Shown one piece after another: positions 1 through 11,095 of a stretch of DNA of 64,000 bases. Each line of letters begins with the position of its first letter. The first letter of the stretch is position 1. The stretch comes from Helicostylum pulchrum. Taxonomy: Eukaryota > Mucoromycota > Mucoromycetes > Mucorales > Mucoraceae. The DNA is taken from the NCBI GenBank assembly GCA_025677825.1, contig JAIXMO010000003.1, positions 806,001 to 870,000 on the forward strand, written 5' to 3'. Position numbers and translations under genes: made by a program. The notes beneath the pieces are model-generated. The model made no database searches, was not told where the DNA came from, and saw only the letters and a program-made list of their open reading frames with translations.

Positions 1-1080
1 TAAAGGGTATATTGATTGGTGCCCAGTTATTTGTAGTAGTGTAGTAGGTACCTCCAAGATAATACACTTTACCAGTACTAGGATTAATTGTAGCCGTTTG
101 AGAGGTAGGATAGAAATCTAAAAGTGTGTCAGACTGAGGAGAAAAAGGAGCCCATGTCTGATTTGAAAAGTATGTTAAATGATGGGCTTGTTTTCTTTTT
201 TCTGAGAAAATTATATATTTACGCCAGAATCGGTGTTATGCGTTATAAAGCTATTGAATCCAACGTAGGATAAATTATTAGCGCCGAAAGTCACCGCATT
301 TCCATTAGCAGAGATCTCAGGGGCAGAGGTATTTGCGTATCTAAGAAAAAAAATTAGTAATGGATCAAACTTCAGCTAAAGAAATATTTACTGTTCGAAT
401 CCACCATAAAATCCAACCAGACCATTTGGCAAGTTAACAGCAGTCGCGGAGTAGCTATAAAAAAAATAGAGTGGTATAAATATACGTGAAATATACATAA
501 CCAGTGATTAAGATTTTACATTTGTTTTACTCCTACGTTATCCACCGTATATGGAGTACCCTTCGCCCATGTATTTGTAGAAGCATCATAAATAACCGTC
601 TGGTTATTATACTTAGACGCCGGACCTGTCTTAAAACCTCCATAAATCATAAATCGTTTTCCATCGGATAACGCAATTGATGTTGGTGTTTCTCGTTGGG
701 ACATCCAAAAGGGAACTTTGGGTGTTACCTTATTCCACTGACTAATTAGAATATCACTTTTTTGCCCAGTAAATGCGTTGATATCTAGAGAATAAAAGTC
801 TTCATCCAACGTTAATTGTGAATTTAATGTTGCAGAAATATCTCCTCCCCAACAATAAATCTTTTCACCAACGTAGCCGCAAGCTATGTATAAGTATGAA
901 ACCAAAAATAAAATAAAATCAGTACATCTATTATATTTTAGCTTCTTTTAAAAAAAAAAAGCCCCTTTCTAAAAAAAAATCGTATTTACATGGAAAAGAA
1001 CGAGATGCTATAATATCACCCGCTAAAGCATAAGTAAAACATGCCACCAGAGAAAAAATTATCAGTGATAACTTTGCCAT
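1..1080 (-). CDS. Kelch-repeat secreted/membrane protein, copy 1 (partial, 3' end outside window)
   Basis: The 5' part of a gene whose full-length sister lies at 30291-32440. The start at 1080 opens a hydrophobic signal peptide (MAKLSLIIFSLVACFTYA). A short first exon ends near 990 at a GTAAAT donor. The second exon (about 890 down to 520) carries kelch-like strands: YCWGGD, an FMIYGG blade motif and a Trp-containing segment (ASTNTWAKG). Further small exons follow toward position 1. Kelch blades build beta-propellers that bind ligands; the sister copy adds a C-terminal membrane anchor, so this protein is probably also anchored at the cell surface. Function unknown. Exon structure matches the sister exon for exon, and no stop is seen in the visible part, so it is probably intact rather than a remnant. 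Confidence 0.75.
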
Positions 1081-2180
1081 ATCGTTAAAATAAGTTTTAT
1101 CTTTTTATTATATTTTTTTTTTTCGAAGAAGAAAAGAATAAAGAGTAATTATTTTCTTTTTTCCACAGCTTTAGTAGAAACCGCAGTGTAACCTTTTACG
1201 ACAATGCCTAACTTATTTTGACACAAATAGTACCTACGCAAACGATATTTTTGGAAGTTCTTATATCCAGATGTAACACTGGGGCTTAGATATTTCTGTA
1301 ATTTCGGCGTACGAGATAAATTATGTAAGGTGTAGTGATAAATCTCAGTATCTATATATATATTTCTACCTGATGTAGTAATATACTCTCTCTGATTCAC
1401 TGGTGTAAAGCAGTTTATTTAGTTTCTTAAAGTATAAAGATTGCAACAGGTCTTTTTATTTTACTAATCGTGGTAGAGATACTAGTGCTGCTATTAGCGC
1501 CAAAATAAAGGTCATCAGACAAATGCAGTTGCTGAGAATAATATTTTTATTGCCGTTGTACCGTTTTATTACTGGTGAGATACATAGATACAGGCGGTTC
1601 AATTTTATTCCAGATCAACCTCAGGTACACGTAGTTCGTGTTACATCTTTATAATAACTATTAAGGAGAACTAATAAATTGATGTTTACAAGTACAGCTG
1701 TAGCAGTAATCAAAGAAAAAAAATCTTGACATAGATATATATTTTTTAGCTCGTCGTTCTTTTATAAGCTTACCTAATTGACGAAACCTTAGAGTAGAAA
1801 ATCCAATAGAAGTGATAATATCTTGGTATGTCAAGAAAGTGCTATAAAAAGAGGTATATACTGATACAGTGCTCACTGTACCAATTTGCGTGATTTAATA
1901 AGTTTTAACGACACGGTTTCTGTAGCCTACAAAGGATATGCGTATTCCCTTTCTTTCACCGTAAAATATGGTGGTTACGAGACGGAAAAAAGTTTCGCAG
2001 TTATACTGGCAGAACCAATAACTTTAGCTCGCTTTTGAAAGGAGGAAAATAAACAGTGTTTTAAATATGCAGTCTTTTGAATCACGACTTTTGAAGGACT
2101 TTAAATAAAAACAGAATTTCGGTTCCCATTTCAGCCTGTTCCTTAAAAAAATTCATTATTTCGTACCCCCTTGTCCAAGT
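1081..2180. other. Intergenic region between kelch copy 1 and PUS3, with a weak ORF
   Basis: The first ~180 bases upstream of the kelch start resemble the upstream region of the second kelch copy (32441-32620), so the duplication includes promoter DNA. A minus-strand ORF at 1149-1400 (83 codons) lies in this shared stretch and is not kept intact in the second copy, so I do not call it a gene. 1500-1900 holds a short minus-strand ORF with intron-like edges but no recognisable protein. Confidence 0.5.
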
Positions 2181-3476
2181 ATGAATCAGTGGCTCAAGAG
2201 GGTAGTATCTCGGTTCACACTCACCAACAATACGAGTTACGTTCCTTCCAATTACGAAAAACTAAATAAAACACAACTCATTCAAAAGATTCAAACACTA
2301 GAGAATCGGTTAAAGAAGAAGAATGAGCATTCGATAAAAGAAAAAGTGGATCGGAAGCCCTTTGACATTAGTCAATACGGTGAACGACGTATTGCTTTAA
2401 AAGTAGCTTACCTTGGCTGGAATTATTCAGGGTTTGCTTCACAAAACGATGAATTAGTAACGCCAACAGTAGAAGGACAATTATTTAAAGCATTACGTTC
2501 CTGTAAACTGATTATGCATCAGGATCGATGTCAGTTTACTCGGTGTGGAAGAACAGATAAAGGAGTGAGTGGGTTAGGTCAAGTGGTTGCATTGAACGTT
2601 CGAAGTAAACAAGATAAATCAAGCGAGACAGCTGAACCTGTGCCCTATATTGAAATCTTGAACAAACTGTTGCCAGACGATGTACGTATCTTGGCGTGGG
2701 CACCCGTTCAACCTACATTTAGTGCAAGATTCGACTGTAAATCACGAACGTACAAGTATTTTTTTGAAAAGGGGAAATTGGATCTTGATTTAATGAGAGA
2801 AGCAGCTGTGTATATGACTGGGTCGCATGATTTTAGAAACTTTTGCAGGCTGGATCCTTCAAAGAATATCACCAGTTATGAGCGAACTGTTTTATATTTG
2901 GATATTTTACCGGTGGAAGGGAATGATAGGTTTTATCAAGTGGAGTTGAAAGGAACTGCGTTTTTGTGGCATCAGGTGAGATGTATAATGTCGATATTGT
3001 TCCTGGTAGGACAAAAGCTAGAGAAACCAGAGATTGTAAAAGCGTTGCTGGATATTGATCAAGTGTCAGCGAGACCTGATTATCCTATGGCTAGTGATTT
3101 ACCGCTCATGTTGTACGATTGTGAGTTTGATGGTATTGACTGGATTTATGCCCATGAACGGAGTAGAATAACGACTATGCCCTCACCAGTGCGGACGTAC
3201 CGTCATTTTCACCAATTATGGAACGCGTCTGTTATTAAAGGGCTTTTATTCGAGACGGTATTAGACAAAATTGAAAACGAATCGGTTGTTCATAATATTG
3301 GTGTTTCTCAGTTTATTGAATCAAGTGAAATGCAGCAGCAGACGGTTCTTTTAGGTGCTGGTAAAGCAGTTCGAACCACTCAGTATAAACCACTTTTAAC
3401 TAGACAGAGAGCGGATTCGGATCAAGTTAAAAAAGAAAAGTATAGGTTGAAACAGTTGAATAAGAAAAACATTTAG
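2181..3476 (+). CDS. PUS3: tRNA pseudouridine(38/39) synthase (Deg1/Pus3 family)
   Basis: A single-exon gene of 431 residues. It isomerises uridine to pseudouridine at positions 38/39 in the anticodon arm of tRNAs. The TruA-family catalytic motif is clear at residues 121-130 (RCGRTDKGVS), with Asp126 as the expected nucleophile. Downstream lie the family motifs RTYKYFF, FCRLDPSKNITSYERT and WHQVRCIMSILFLVGQ. The N-terminus has a short coiled segment (KTQLIQKIQTLENRL) typical of eukaryotic Pus3. The start was chosen as the first Met of the open frame; the coiled segment typical of the family begins about 25 residues further in. The length fits the family (about 400-480). Upstream DNA is AT-rich with no TATA box I can defend. 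Confidence 0.93.
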   Translation: MNQWLKRVVSRFTLTNNTSYVPSNYEKLNKTQLIQKIQTLENRLKKKNEHSIKEKVDRKPFDISQYGERRIALKVAYLGWNYSGFASQNDELVTPTVEGQLFKALRSCKLIMHQDRCQFTRCGRTDKGVSGLGQVVALNVRSKQDKSSETAEPVPYIEILNKLLPDDVRILAWAPVQPTFSARFDCKSRTYKYFFEKGKLDLDLMREAAVYMTGSHDFRNFCRLDPSKNITSYERTVLYLDILPVEGNDRFYQVELKGTAFLWHQVRCIMSILFLVGQKLEKPEIVKALLDIDQVSARPDYPMASDLPLMLYDCEFDGIDWIYAHERSRITTMPSPVRTYRHFHQLWNASVIKGLLFETVLDKIENESVVHNIGVSQFIESSEMQQQTVLLGAGKAVRTTQYKPLLTRQRADSDQVKKEKYRLKQLNKKNI

Positions 3477-4217
3477 AATCTTTTTTTTTTTTTTGCGAAA
3501 CTATAATTAGAATGGGATGATGCATACAGCCTAAAACAAAAACAAACAAATGTAGCTTTTTTTTAATAATAAAAAAGTGTGTAATGGACTGTAAAGTTAA
3601 GAACATAAATGTATACAGAGTGGATGTCAATATTAAGTGGTTCCCTAGGAGTTGGTCTTTATTTTGCATTGATCGCATATGGCATATGTGCCGCACAATC
3701 ATCGGTTGCTAATAGGTAATTTGGGACCATAGCACCAACATTATCTAGCATGGATGGTTATCATACAAGTGAAAGAACGTCAATATGACTACGATTGATG
3801 CAATTGCAGCTATTTTAGTGTGCCCATAGTATAAAGAGAAAAAAAGGGGGGAAAGCTTAACCAATTACAAGTTTGTTTCTCTGACGGAAGACAATAAGGT
3901 TCGGACTAGCTAGTCCCAGGGGCTCTACTTAGCGTATTTTAAAAACGATAGAATAATAAAACCACTTTTATATATTTATCCTGATAGCAAAGAAGAAACT
4001 AAAGAGAATGAGAGGATGATTTAGGTTATTTTTTCTGTATGTACAAATACATTTTTTTATGGGATCACATTATATGCTATAAATCAAAGTGTGTAAAGAG
4101 TGACAGCTAAATTAAAAACAAGTTGTATAAATATTGAGTATAGTGTTTCCTTCTCTCTCTTTCTCGTTTCCTGTTTTTGTTTTTCTTTCTTTTACTGTCT
4201 TTACAACAAAAACAAAA
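3477..4217. other. Intergenic, no gene seen
   Basis: AT-rich sequence with T and A tracts. The minus-strand ORFs here (3427-3702 and 4107-4364) are low-complexity and lack recognisable features. The last ~80 bases, rich in TTTCTCTC, look like a promoter/leader for the gene starting at 4218. Confidence 0.5.
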
Positions 4218-5770
4218 ATGACATTTAGAAATGAAGCAGTGAATCCTTGTGGTGAGTTTTATTAGATAGTAAATATAGATTTTTTTTGTTAAAAAAATAA
4301 ATTTGTGTGCTAGCTGTGGATAGCCAAAGACAATCACATGTTCTTGATTGGTCGTTTCAAACAAGCGATTATATAATTAAACAAGAAAAAAAAGAGGAAG
4401 AATCATTCTCGTTACCTTTTGGCTGGAAGATAACAGGACGAAAGCGATCCATCTTTGAACTAGAGACGAATATCCATACGTTGGGCGAACTTTACACGAC
4501 ACTAGTTGAGTTAAGAAACCAGTTACCGCCGCAACAACAAGAAGAACCACAACTGACTACTCGCACCTCGTCCAATTTCTCTAGTTCAGATATCTACGGC
4601 ACTCTTTCCAGAACATCCTCATCTAATCTCAGTATGTCTTCTCCTTCTTCCAACAACGACGAAGATAGCACCTACTATAACCTTTTGACAGTTTATCCTG
4701 AATTTATATTTGAATCACTGTTGCAACTTTATGCGTCTAAGTGTTGTCATAAAAAGAATTTAGTAGAAAGTTATCGAATGGGTAAACTCAATAAATCATA
4801 TGCCAGCGCTATCTTTGCATATACTGCATTACATGCATCTCTTTGTCATCCAGAGAAATACGGGATTTATTCGTTTTTGAATGACTTGGCTTTGGACTCT
4901 TATTATACGGCCCATGAACTGATTGAATTTGATGTGATTTCAGTGACGACGATTGAAACATTAGTGATCATGTATCGGTACCTGTATTTAATGGCAAAAG
5001 AAAACGAGGGAAGAAATTTGTTTTGTTTGGCTTGGAGACATATGCAAGTAGTGATGGATGAACAACCATCAGGGTATTTACATAGACTGGTGTTATGGAT
5101 GGCAGAACTGGACTGGAGTTTTTCAATTTCAAAGTGCTGTGAACCTATTATTGAATACCATCATGTCAAGAAATCAATGCAGATGTGCCAATCGGCGGGG
5201 TTGACGGATACTGCACTCAAGTTTCGAATTAAAGGGTTACATATGGTATTAAATCACGATCCGTTAAATGAATGGAGATCAAAGTATTTGAAGCTGTTCT
5301 TGTACAAACGATGCTCAACGCAGTACAGTGTAGAGGATAAACTGGCTTTAGAGTTACACGCGCTTTATTTCTCTGGTATGCTTCAGTTTCATCAACATCG
5401 TATGATGACGGCATTAGAGACCTTACCGCAACAAGAAAATGAAACATGGACAGATTACTTTTCAAGTACGACCAGTAAAGCCAAAACCAACGTGGAAAAG
5501 AATTTGTATAGTTGCATGAACGCAGCGTACGGGTTTATACAGGTGATTAAATTATTATTAGATGAAGGGGATATTTGTCAGTTACCTCAAATGACAGATA
5601 CGCTGTGTGCTGCTTGCACCGTGCTTTATTTTGGAAACAAGGTCACGGTACCTACTAAATCTGCTCAGGAAGCTCTTTTGTTTATCGTTAGTGCGTTTTC
5701 TACATCGAGTATGATGCAGTGTCCTAGAGTAGATCGATTTGTAAAGACGTGGAGTCCACTTATTAAATAA
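4218..5770 (+). CDS. Fungal transcription-factor-domain protein without a zinc cluster
   Basis: Predicted two-exon gene. Exon 1 is 4218-4251 (MTFRNEAVNPC + 1 nt), a 62-base GT-AG intron follows (GTGAGT...TGCTAG), and exon 2 runs 4314-5770. The join keeps the frame, giving about 496 residues. The region near residue 50 (PFGWKITGRKRS) aligns by eye with PFAWKITTTHKG in the factor at 7188-9719. The rest resembles the helical middle homology domain of fungal Zn2Cys6 regulators, for example the stretch around residues 150-260 with LLQLYASKCCHKKNLV. Unlike that relative, no CxxC zinc cluster is present in the predicted N-terminus or in the upstream 700 bases. It may be a factor that lost its DNA-binding domain, or an upstream exon may be missed. 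Gln-rich and Ser-rich linkers occur at about 75-125. Confidence 0.65.
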
Positions 5771-5807
5771 AATAAAAATAAAAAATTTATTTTGTTAGTT
5801 ATTAAGA

Positions 5808-6980
5808 TTAATACATTGAAATAGTATGATTGTTTTGTGTATTGTTATTATCTTCTTCAGGAACTGTTTCTGATAATGAAACAGCAGTTATGGTTTCTTG
5901 CAAGAGTAGAAATAACTGATCCAAGTCAGGAGGAGAAGCACCGTGTTTAGCAATAATACTACGATAGATATCCAGCGTGATACAGAGTCGAAGAAAGGTT
6001 TCTTGTAACCACAGCTTCCACTGATAGTAAAATGCAGGAGATTCATGTTTAGTTACAGAGTTCACAATCATCAAATTCGAGTTTGGATTTCGTATCATGA
6101 TTTTAAAGCCGTCTTGTCCTGTAAGCGTAACATCCGAAGGTCTAGTCAAGAAGAATTGGTTGATGTGATAAAGTGCAATCTCCTCAACATCTTTTGCTGA
6201 CACTAAATTCGTTTTTACTAGTGCACAAATGACTTTAGTAAAAGATTTAAGGTCGTCCCAATGACTGGTTCGCGTTATATTTATTTGCGGTGTGTTTCGA
6301 CTGTACGAGGATAAGGTGATGTGGTAAGCGTGGTACTTGTATTTAATACTGTCGAGTAATCGGTGCAAGTGGTCAATTAGTAATCGGTGGTGAAGTTCGT
6401 CTGCTCGTTCTGTATCAAATAAAGCGCCAATGTTTTGGTTTAAGGAGACTAGAAAATCTACCATTAATACACCTGTTTGCTTTTCACCAAAGGTATCGGT
6501 ATCTTCATCTTGTGTTGTGTTGTCCAAAGGTACAGGTGTAGTAGTTGATAGGATTCCAGTGTTGGTGTAGTTATTATCGGGTGGTAAAGTAGGGTCAGAA
6601 AGACAGTGGTCTAATAAAACAGATAGTGTCTTATCTAATAGGAAATCCAACGAGACGACTCGGTCGGTAGCGCTTGGTAAACGGTCATATATTTCCATAG
6701 CCATATGGTTAGCTACGGATTGAAGCACATTAGGTTGAATCGAGTTGTGCTCGGTGCCATGACGGCCCAAGTAAGCTACGGCGGCATGAACCAAGTTGTT
6801 GAGTGGGTTGATAATTCGTGGGCGAATGAGATCAATATTGTAATGTTGTTTCAAGACGTTGTAAGAAAGTATTCGTAAGGGATGAGAGCAGGTACTCAAG
6901 TACCATATATCGCTGAACTCGAGGTATTGACTGATTTTTAAAATTAGTTCAAATGGTAGTTGTGAAAGGTTATTCGACAT
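5808..6980 (-). CDS. F-box protein
   Basis: A single-exon gene of 390 residues lying tail-to-tail with the preceding gene, with 37 bases between stops. The N-terminus is an F-box (residues about 5-40: SQLPFELILKISQYLEFSDI, then WYLSTCSHPLRIL). F-box proteins normally bind Skp1 and carry substrates to SCF ubiquitin ligases. The remainder is helical, with an acidic/Thr-rich linker near 150-165, and has no repeat type (LRR, WD40, kelch) that I recognise. The substrate is therefore unknown. A (GA)n tract lies just upstream of the start at about 6990-7008. Confidence 0.75.
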   Translation of the reverse strand: MSNNLSQLPFELILKISQYLEFSDIWYLSTCSHPLRILSYNVLKQHYNIDLIRPRIINPLNNLVHAAVAYLGRHGTEHNSIQPNVLQSVANHMAMEIYDRLPSATDRVVSLDFLLDKTLSVLLDHCLSDPTLPPDNNYTNTGILSTTTPVPLDNTTQDEDTDTFGEKQTGVLMVDFLVSLNQNIGALFDTERADELHHRLLIDHLHRLLDSIKYKYHAYHITLSSYSRNTPQINITRTSHWDDLKSFTKVICALVKTNLVSAKDVEEIALYHINQFFLTRPSDVTLTGQDGFKIMIRNPNSNLMIVNSVTKHESPAFYYQWKLWLQETFLRLCITLDIYRSIIAKHGASPPDLDQLFLLLQETITAVSLSETVPEEDNNNTQNNHTISMY

Positions 6981-7187
6981 GGTATTATTTTGAGAGAGAG
7001 AGAGAGAGGAGACGTGATAAATATACCCCGCCTGTTTTTATAAAAAAGTCTATTTTTTAGTTTTGCATAACTTGTGTCTATATTTTTTTATTTATTATTA
7101 TTATGGTTATTATTGTTAAAAATTAAGAGACAAAAAAAAAAAGATATATATAATGTTTACAGCAGCCAAAAAAAAAAAGAAGGTAAA

Positions 7188-9719
7188 TTAGAATTGAATA
7201 AAATCAGGTAAAGTAGGAGGAAATGGATACATGTCTTCAGATTTTACAGTTGGACCACAAGCATTCAGTACGTCTTGTTCCATAGCAGCGACCAAGTTTT
7301 TAGTCTGTTCAAAATCGTACAAGTAAGCTTTAGACATTTTACTGATATTTAAAGACTGTACTAAACATCGACTAGCGAATTCTTGATACTGATCCACATT
7401 ATAGCTCAACAATTTGATATAAATCATATTTGCAAATAAGAAACCTAGTAAGGGAATATTACATTCGTCTTGATGTTTGACCATAATATCTAGTGTTTGC
7501 GTGATGGCGTAAGCGGCATCAATACAAGTATAAAGACACTGTAATGAAAATTGAGAGGTAGGTACAGTATTTGACGGGAAAAAGGCTTGATACAACAAAA
7601 TCTTGTTGATATTATAAAATACATGCACGTTGAGAACACAAAATCTTGCAAATTCGTGAATATCAAGGTGGTACTCGGGCTTAGTTTCTTCATCCTCTAA
7701 CCCAAATTGTAAACAAAAGGCTTCGGGGGCAAATGAAGCCATTTGATCCAGGGCGATAGACTCTAAATCGGGATTCTTCCATTCAATAGGTAATCGATCA
7801 TAGAAATTCTGCAACCTATCTTGCATAGCCAATAAATCCTTGGATAGTGTAGTATCTTGCTTACCAGCAGCTTGCGACTCTAACAACCTACTCATACAAT
7901 CATGTCGTAACACTTGTAGTTGGATCATACAATACCATTCTGTATAAATATAATATTCAATCATGTCTTGAGGTGGACCAGTGGCATCTATCTCCATAAA
8001 ATCTAATATTTGTGGCTTTTGCGGTGGAAGGGGTAGTGGACGTGTTGGGTGTAATTGCGCCGTCGAGGCCGTGTTTGAGTTACCCTGTAATACACGGTAC
8101 CATGTATTAAAATAATATAAACACCAAACAATCATACTTTCCTTGGAGTTGAGTTCTCGACCTTCGTCATATAAACCTAATTCTTGTGCCATGGTAAATG
8201 AAATCCATTCATAGATGTGGATGACGTTGTGGTACCCGTTTTGTTGGTTGCAGTAGGATAATAAAAAGGCGGCTTGACAGTGGTCCAGTGTAGGCATATC
8301 AAAACAGTCGGACAAGTGTTCACGGCCTTTAAGGCAGTAGGCCATGGAAAGTGCTTTACCCATATTGTAATGTGGAGTATCGTGAGCAGGACGTTTGCTC
8401 CAAACATGCACTTGGAATGCATTTCTGGCAGCCATGGCGCATACTGCATAAATCAAGACAATAGAAGGTCTCTTTTCGGGATCGGGGTCATGATACCTTT
8501 GCAAGAACTCGACGGTGTCGATAATAGGTAGACGAATAGAAGAGCAACAGGGGGTGCGACAGTATAATTCAATTAGACTGTCTGTTAATTCAGGTGAGAT
8601 ATCGACAGGGTAGTTATCAGGTAAAGCACTTGTTGGATGAGATAAGGAATTCCAAACACCAAAAGAGAAACCAGAAGAGGTATGAATTGAACTTGAATCA
8701 TCTAAATCAATATGTTTACCTGTATCATCCTCAGGTGGAGTGATATGCATGGTACGTTTAAATTGATCTACCAGTTTTGATAAATCGTTATAAGAGTTTA
8801 CATTACTTTCAACAGATAAACCTTTATGGGTAGTTGTGATCTTCCAAGCAAATGGTTGTAAAGATGGTTTCTTTTTAAATGATTGATCTACTCTTTGTCC
8901 AAAGTCTCGGGTCTTTTGTGCAAAATCTTTGGCCATTTTATCGATGGATTCTTGCCATTGATCCATTACTTTGTTCATAGTGTTTAGGACTTGAGATACA
9001 TGGTTGGCCTTGGGTTCGGTCTTGAGATAGACACATTCAAAATCACTTCCACTGCATCTACTACAACTAGGTAAAGTTAAATCACATTGCTGTAAATCTT
9101 TATAACATTTACTACAAGGATAAACAGAAAATGAACTTGTTGAAACTACTTGTTGATCATTAGTAGCTGTAGACATGTTATCATTGTCGTCGTCGTCATC
9201 ATTATCATCATCGGCATTATCAACTTGGTGGTTATCTTCAATAAATATTTCGGGTGCAACAGATGATCTTGGTTGAGCTAGTCGTTGCAATGAAATACAT
9301 TTCGGTTTTGTTACTGTTGTTGACGAAGGTGGTATATCAGTCTTTAAAAGTTCACCAAATTTCTTTATTCGATCACCAAGTGTTTCAGTGGCCTTTTGAA
9401 GCTTTTTTAAGGTTGGTGCAGCTTCTGGGTAAGTACAAGTAATTCCTCTTCTTTTACATCGTGTACAGCCAGGTTTTGTTCTATCACACGCATGTCTATG
9501 TAGAATAATAATTGATGGGGAAGGGTTTTTTTTTTTACATAAAAAAAGATAGAAAATATAAAATAAATAAAAAAAAAGATAGTAACAGGTAAGTTAACTC
9601 TTCCCCTTTTATTATTGTATATAAATATTAAATAAGGTCATTTGCCTGAATCCTCGACATCGATAACATGCTGCACCCAAGTTGTTATTCAATGTTGTTT
9701 TATCTGGTACATCAGTCAT
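7188..9719 (-). CDS. Zn2Cys6 transcription factor with two zinc clusters
   Basis: Predicted two-exon gene of 793 residues: exon 1 9646-9719, exon 2 7188-9495. The splice joins a first zinc cluster, ACYRCRGFR|HACDRTKPG then CTRCKRRGITC (C-x2-C-x6-C-x6-C-x2-C-x6-C), at about residues 18-43. A second cluster of the same spacing follows near residues 150-180 (PCSKCYKDLQQC...CSRCSGSDFEC). An acidic Asn/Asp run separates them. A fungal regulator middle homology domain fills the C-terminal half (for example TDSLIELYCRTPCC). It is expected to be a nuclear sequence-specific DNA-binding regulator; targets are unknown. Without the GC-AG intron the protein would begin internally and lose half of the first cluster. 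The related gene at 4218-5770 shares the middle domain but has no cluster. Confidence 0.85.
9496..9645 (-). other. GC-AG intron within the double-zinc-cluster gene
   Basis: On the minus strand exon 1 ends TTCAG, followed by a GCAAAT donor. The acceptor is CTACATAG before ACATGCG. The 150-base intron joins two half-motifs into a perfectly spaced zinc cluster, with AG+A restoring an Arg codon. The start codon at 9719 is in frame. Confidence 0.8.
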
Positions 9720-10528
9720 AAATTACTAGGTTTTATATTATTTTTTTTCAAACAAAATATCACGGCAAACACACACACTTTTTTTTTTTTTTTTTTTTGG
9801 TGGTTATTGTTGTTTAAAAAAAAAAGGGTTATATATAAAAATAAAATATACAAAAAGGAAAGAGAGAAAAAAAGGGGGGGAGGAAGAGAGAGAGAAATAT
9901 TAAGGAAACAAAAGAAGGGATAAAAAAAAAAAAATTAGCTGGATCTATATTGCACTCGTACAACCTAATGTTGACTCGCCGTTTTCATTGGCCTAAACAC
10001 CCAACTACTAACTTTTGAGATTCAAAAAAGAGAGGTTTTTGGTTAAAAGAGAAAACCGTGGTCAAGTGTAAATTGTTATACAAGTTACATTTATATATAT
10101 AAAGATATATATGTGTGTGTGTATTCAGCATGGTACCATGTTTAGCAAAAAAAAACAAATAAAAAAAAGAACGATATAATCATAATTATAAAAAAAATTG
10201 CATATCCGTAGGCAGTTTTTCGAATGTGGTACTTTTTTCCTTTTCCTATCATCAGCCTTGGCAAAAAACGGATCGTGTGGCAGCGAAAAAAAAATACTTA
10301 GCAGACTATAAAGTTTTACCCGTGCGTACGGATTTTTTAAATAAAGGGCGGTTTTATAAATCTCAATGAGCGGCTATTAAAATTCCAAATGACGGAATTG
10401 AGAAATCTCAAAGGGTGGTTTTTAGGTTTTCAAAAGACGGTAAAAATTCATTCCAATTGACTCATTGAAAGCTTTTTTATTCGAAGAGGTTCGCTACGTA
10501 AGCATTTTTGAAAGTTATTTGCAGAATG
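9720..10528. other. Intergenic, homopolymer-rich, likely transposon flank
   Basis: Long T and A tracts (9779-9800, 9926-9937) and purine runs. The short tandem motif TATATATA/GTGTGTGTGT is near 10090-10122. 10330-10450 has partly repeated short phrases (AAATCTCAA.GAGCGG / AAATCTCAAAGGGTGG), which could be an eroded end of the transposon remnant that follows. No gene seen. Confidence 0.45.
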
Positions 10529-11095
10529 TTACACCGTATTTTCAAGAACACTTGGCTTAATGTATCCACACGACTCAACTATTCTTGATTTCAAGTCCTC
10601 GGTGTCGTTAAACTGAGTACGCTGAACCTTTCCCTTTAAAACAGACCAAAAGTTCTCAATAGGATTGAGCTCTGGCGAATATGGGGAGGATATATATACC
10701 AGTAACCCCTGATAATAATCATCTTCTCAATCCCAGTAGAAGTGTGAATAGGCGCATTATCCATGATAATGTAAAAGTCTTTCATGGCAGGAAGTTTGTC
10801 CATTTCAATCATGGTCTTATAAATAAAACGCATATAATGGTCCGTTACAGTTCCCTTGGAGATCTTCTTTCTTTCTTTTTTTAGCACCATCAACTTTTAT
10901 TCTCTTAGGAGCTATTGGAACTCTAACTTCCAAGTTTACAACACCTAAAGCTGATACTGCACCTAATATGGTATGCGAAATTGCCCTTGTCGTTGGCGCT
11001 ACTACTGCTGCTGGAGTACCTTTCGCGGAACGTGCAGTAAGACCCCGCATATTCATATTGAACCCTGCTTCATCAACAAACACACAATTTGCGAG
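10529..11095 (-). pseudogene. IS630/Tc1-type transposase remnant (5'-truncated, frameshifted)
   Basis: Three pieces in different minus-strand frames give one DDE transposase. 11083-10890 has ANCVFVDEAGFNMNMRGLTA with the first catalytic Asp. 10860-10690 has GTVTDHYMRFIY, then IIMDNAPIHTSTGIEKM with the second Asp. 10683-10529 has PYSPELNPIENFWSVLKGKV with the catalytic Glu, then a stop at 10529. The N-terminal helix-turn-helix part is absent: similarity ends abruptly near 11095. At least two frame changes mean it is dead. The three catalytic acidic residues are still legible, so decay is moderate. Confidence 0.85.

Noticed and set aside
390..405. GTTCGAATCC resembling a tRNA T-arm (also at 31774)
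   Set aside because: It lies inside a kelch exon and no acceptor stem or anticodon arm can be built around it.
7490..8531. Several ORFs on both strands inside the double-zinc-cluster gene
   Set aside because: They overlap a well-supported coding exon in other frames and show no motif.
9642..9923. Plus-strand ORF of 93 codons
   Set aside because: It is the antisense shadow of zinc-cluster exon 1 followed by Phe/Lys/Arg runs from homopolymers.
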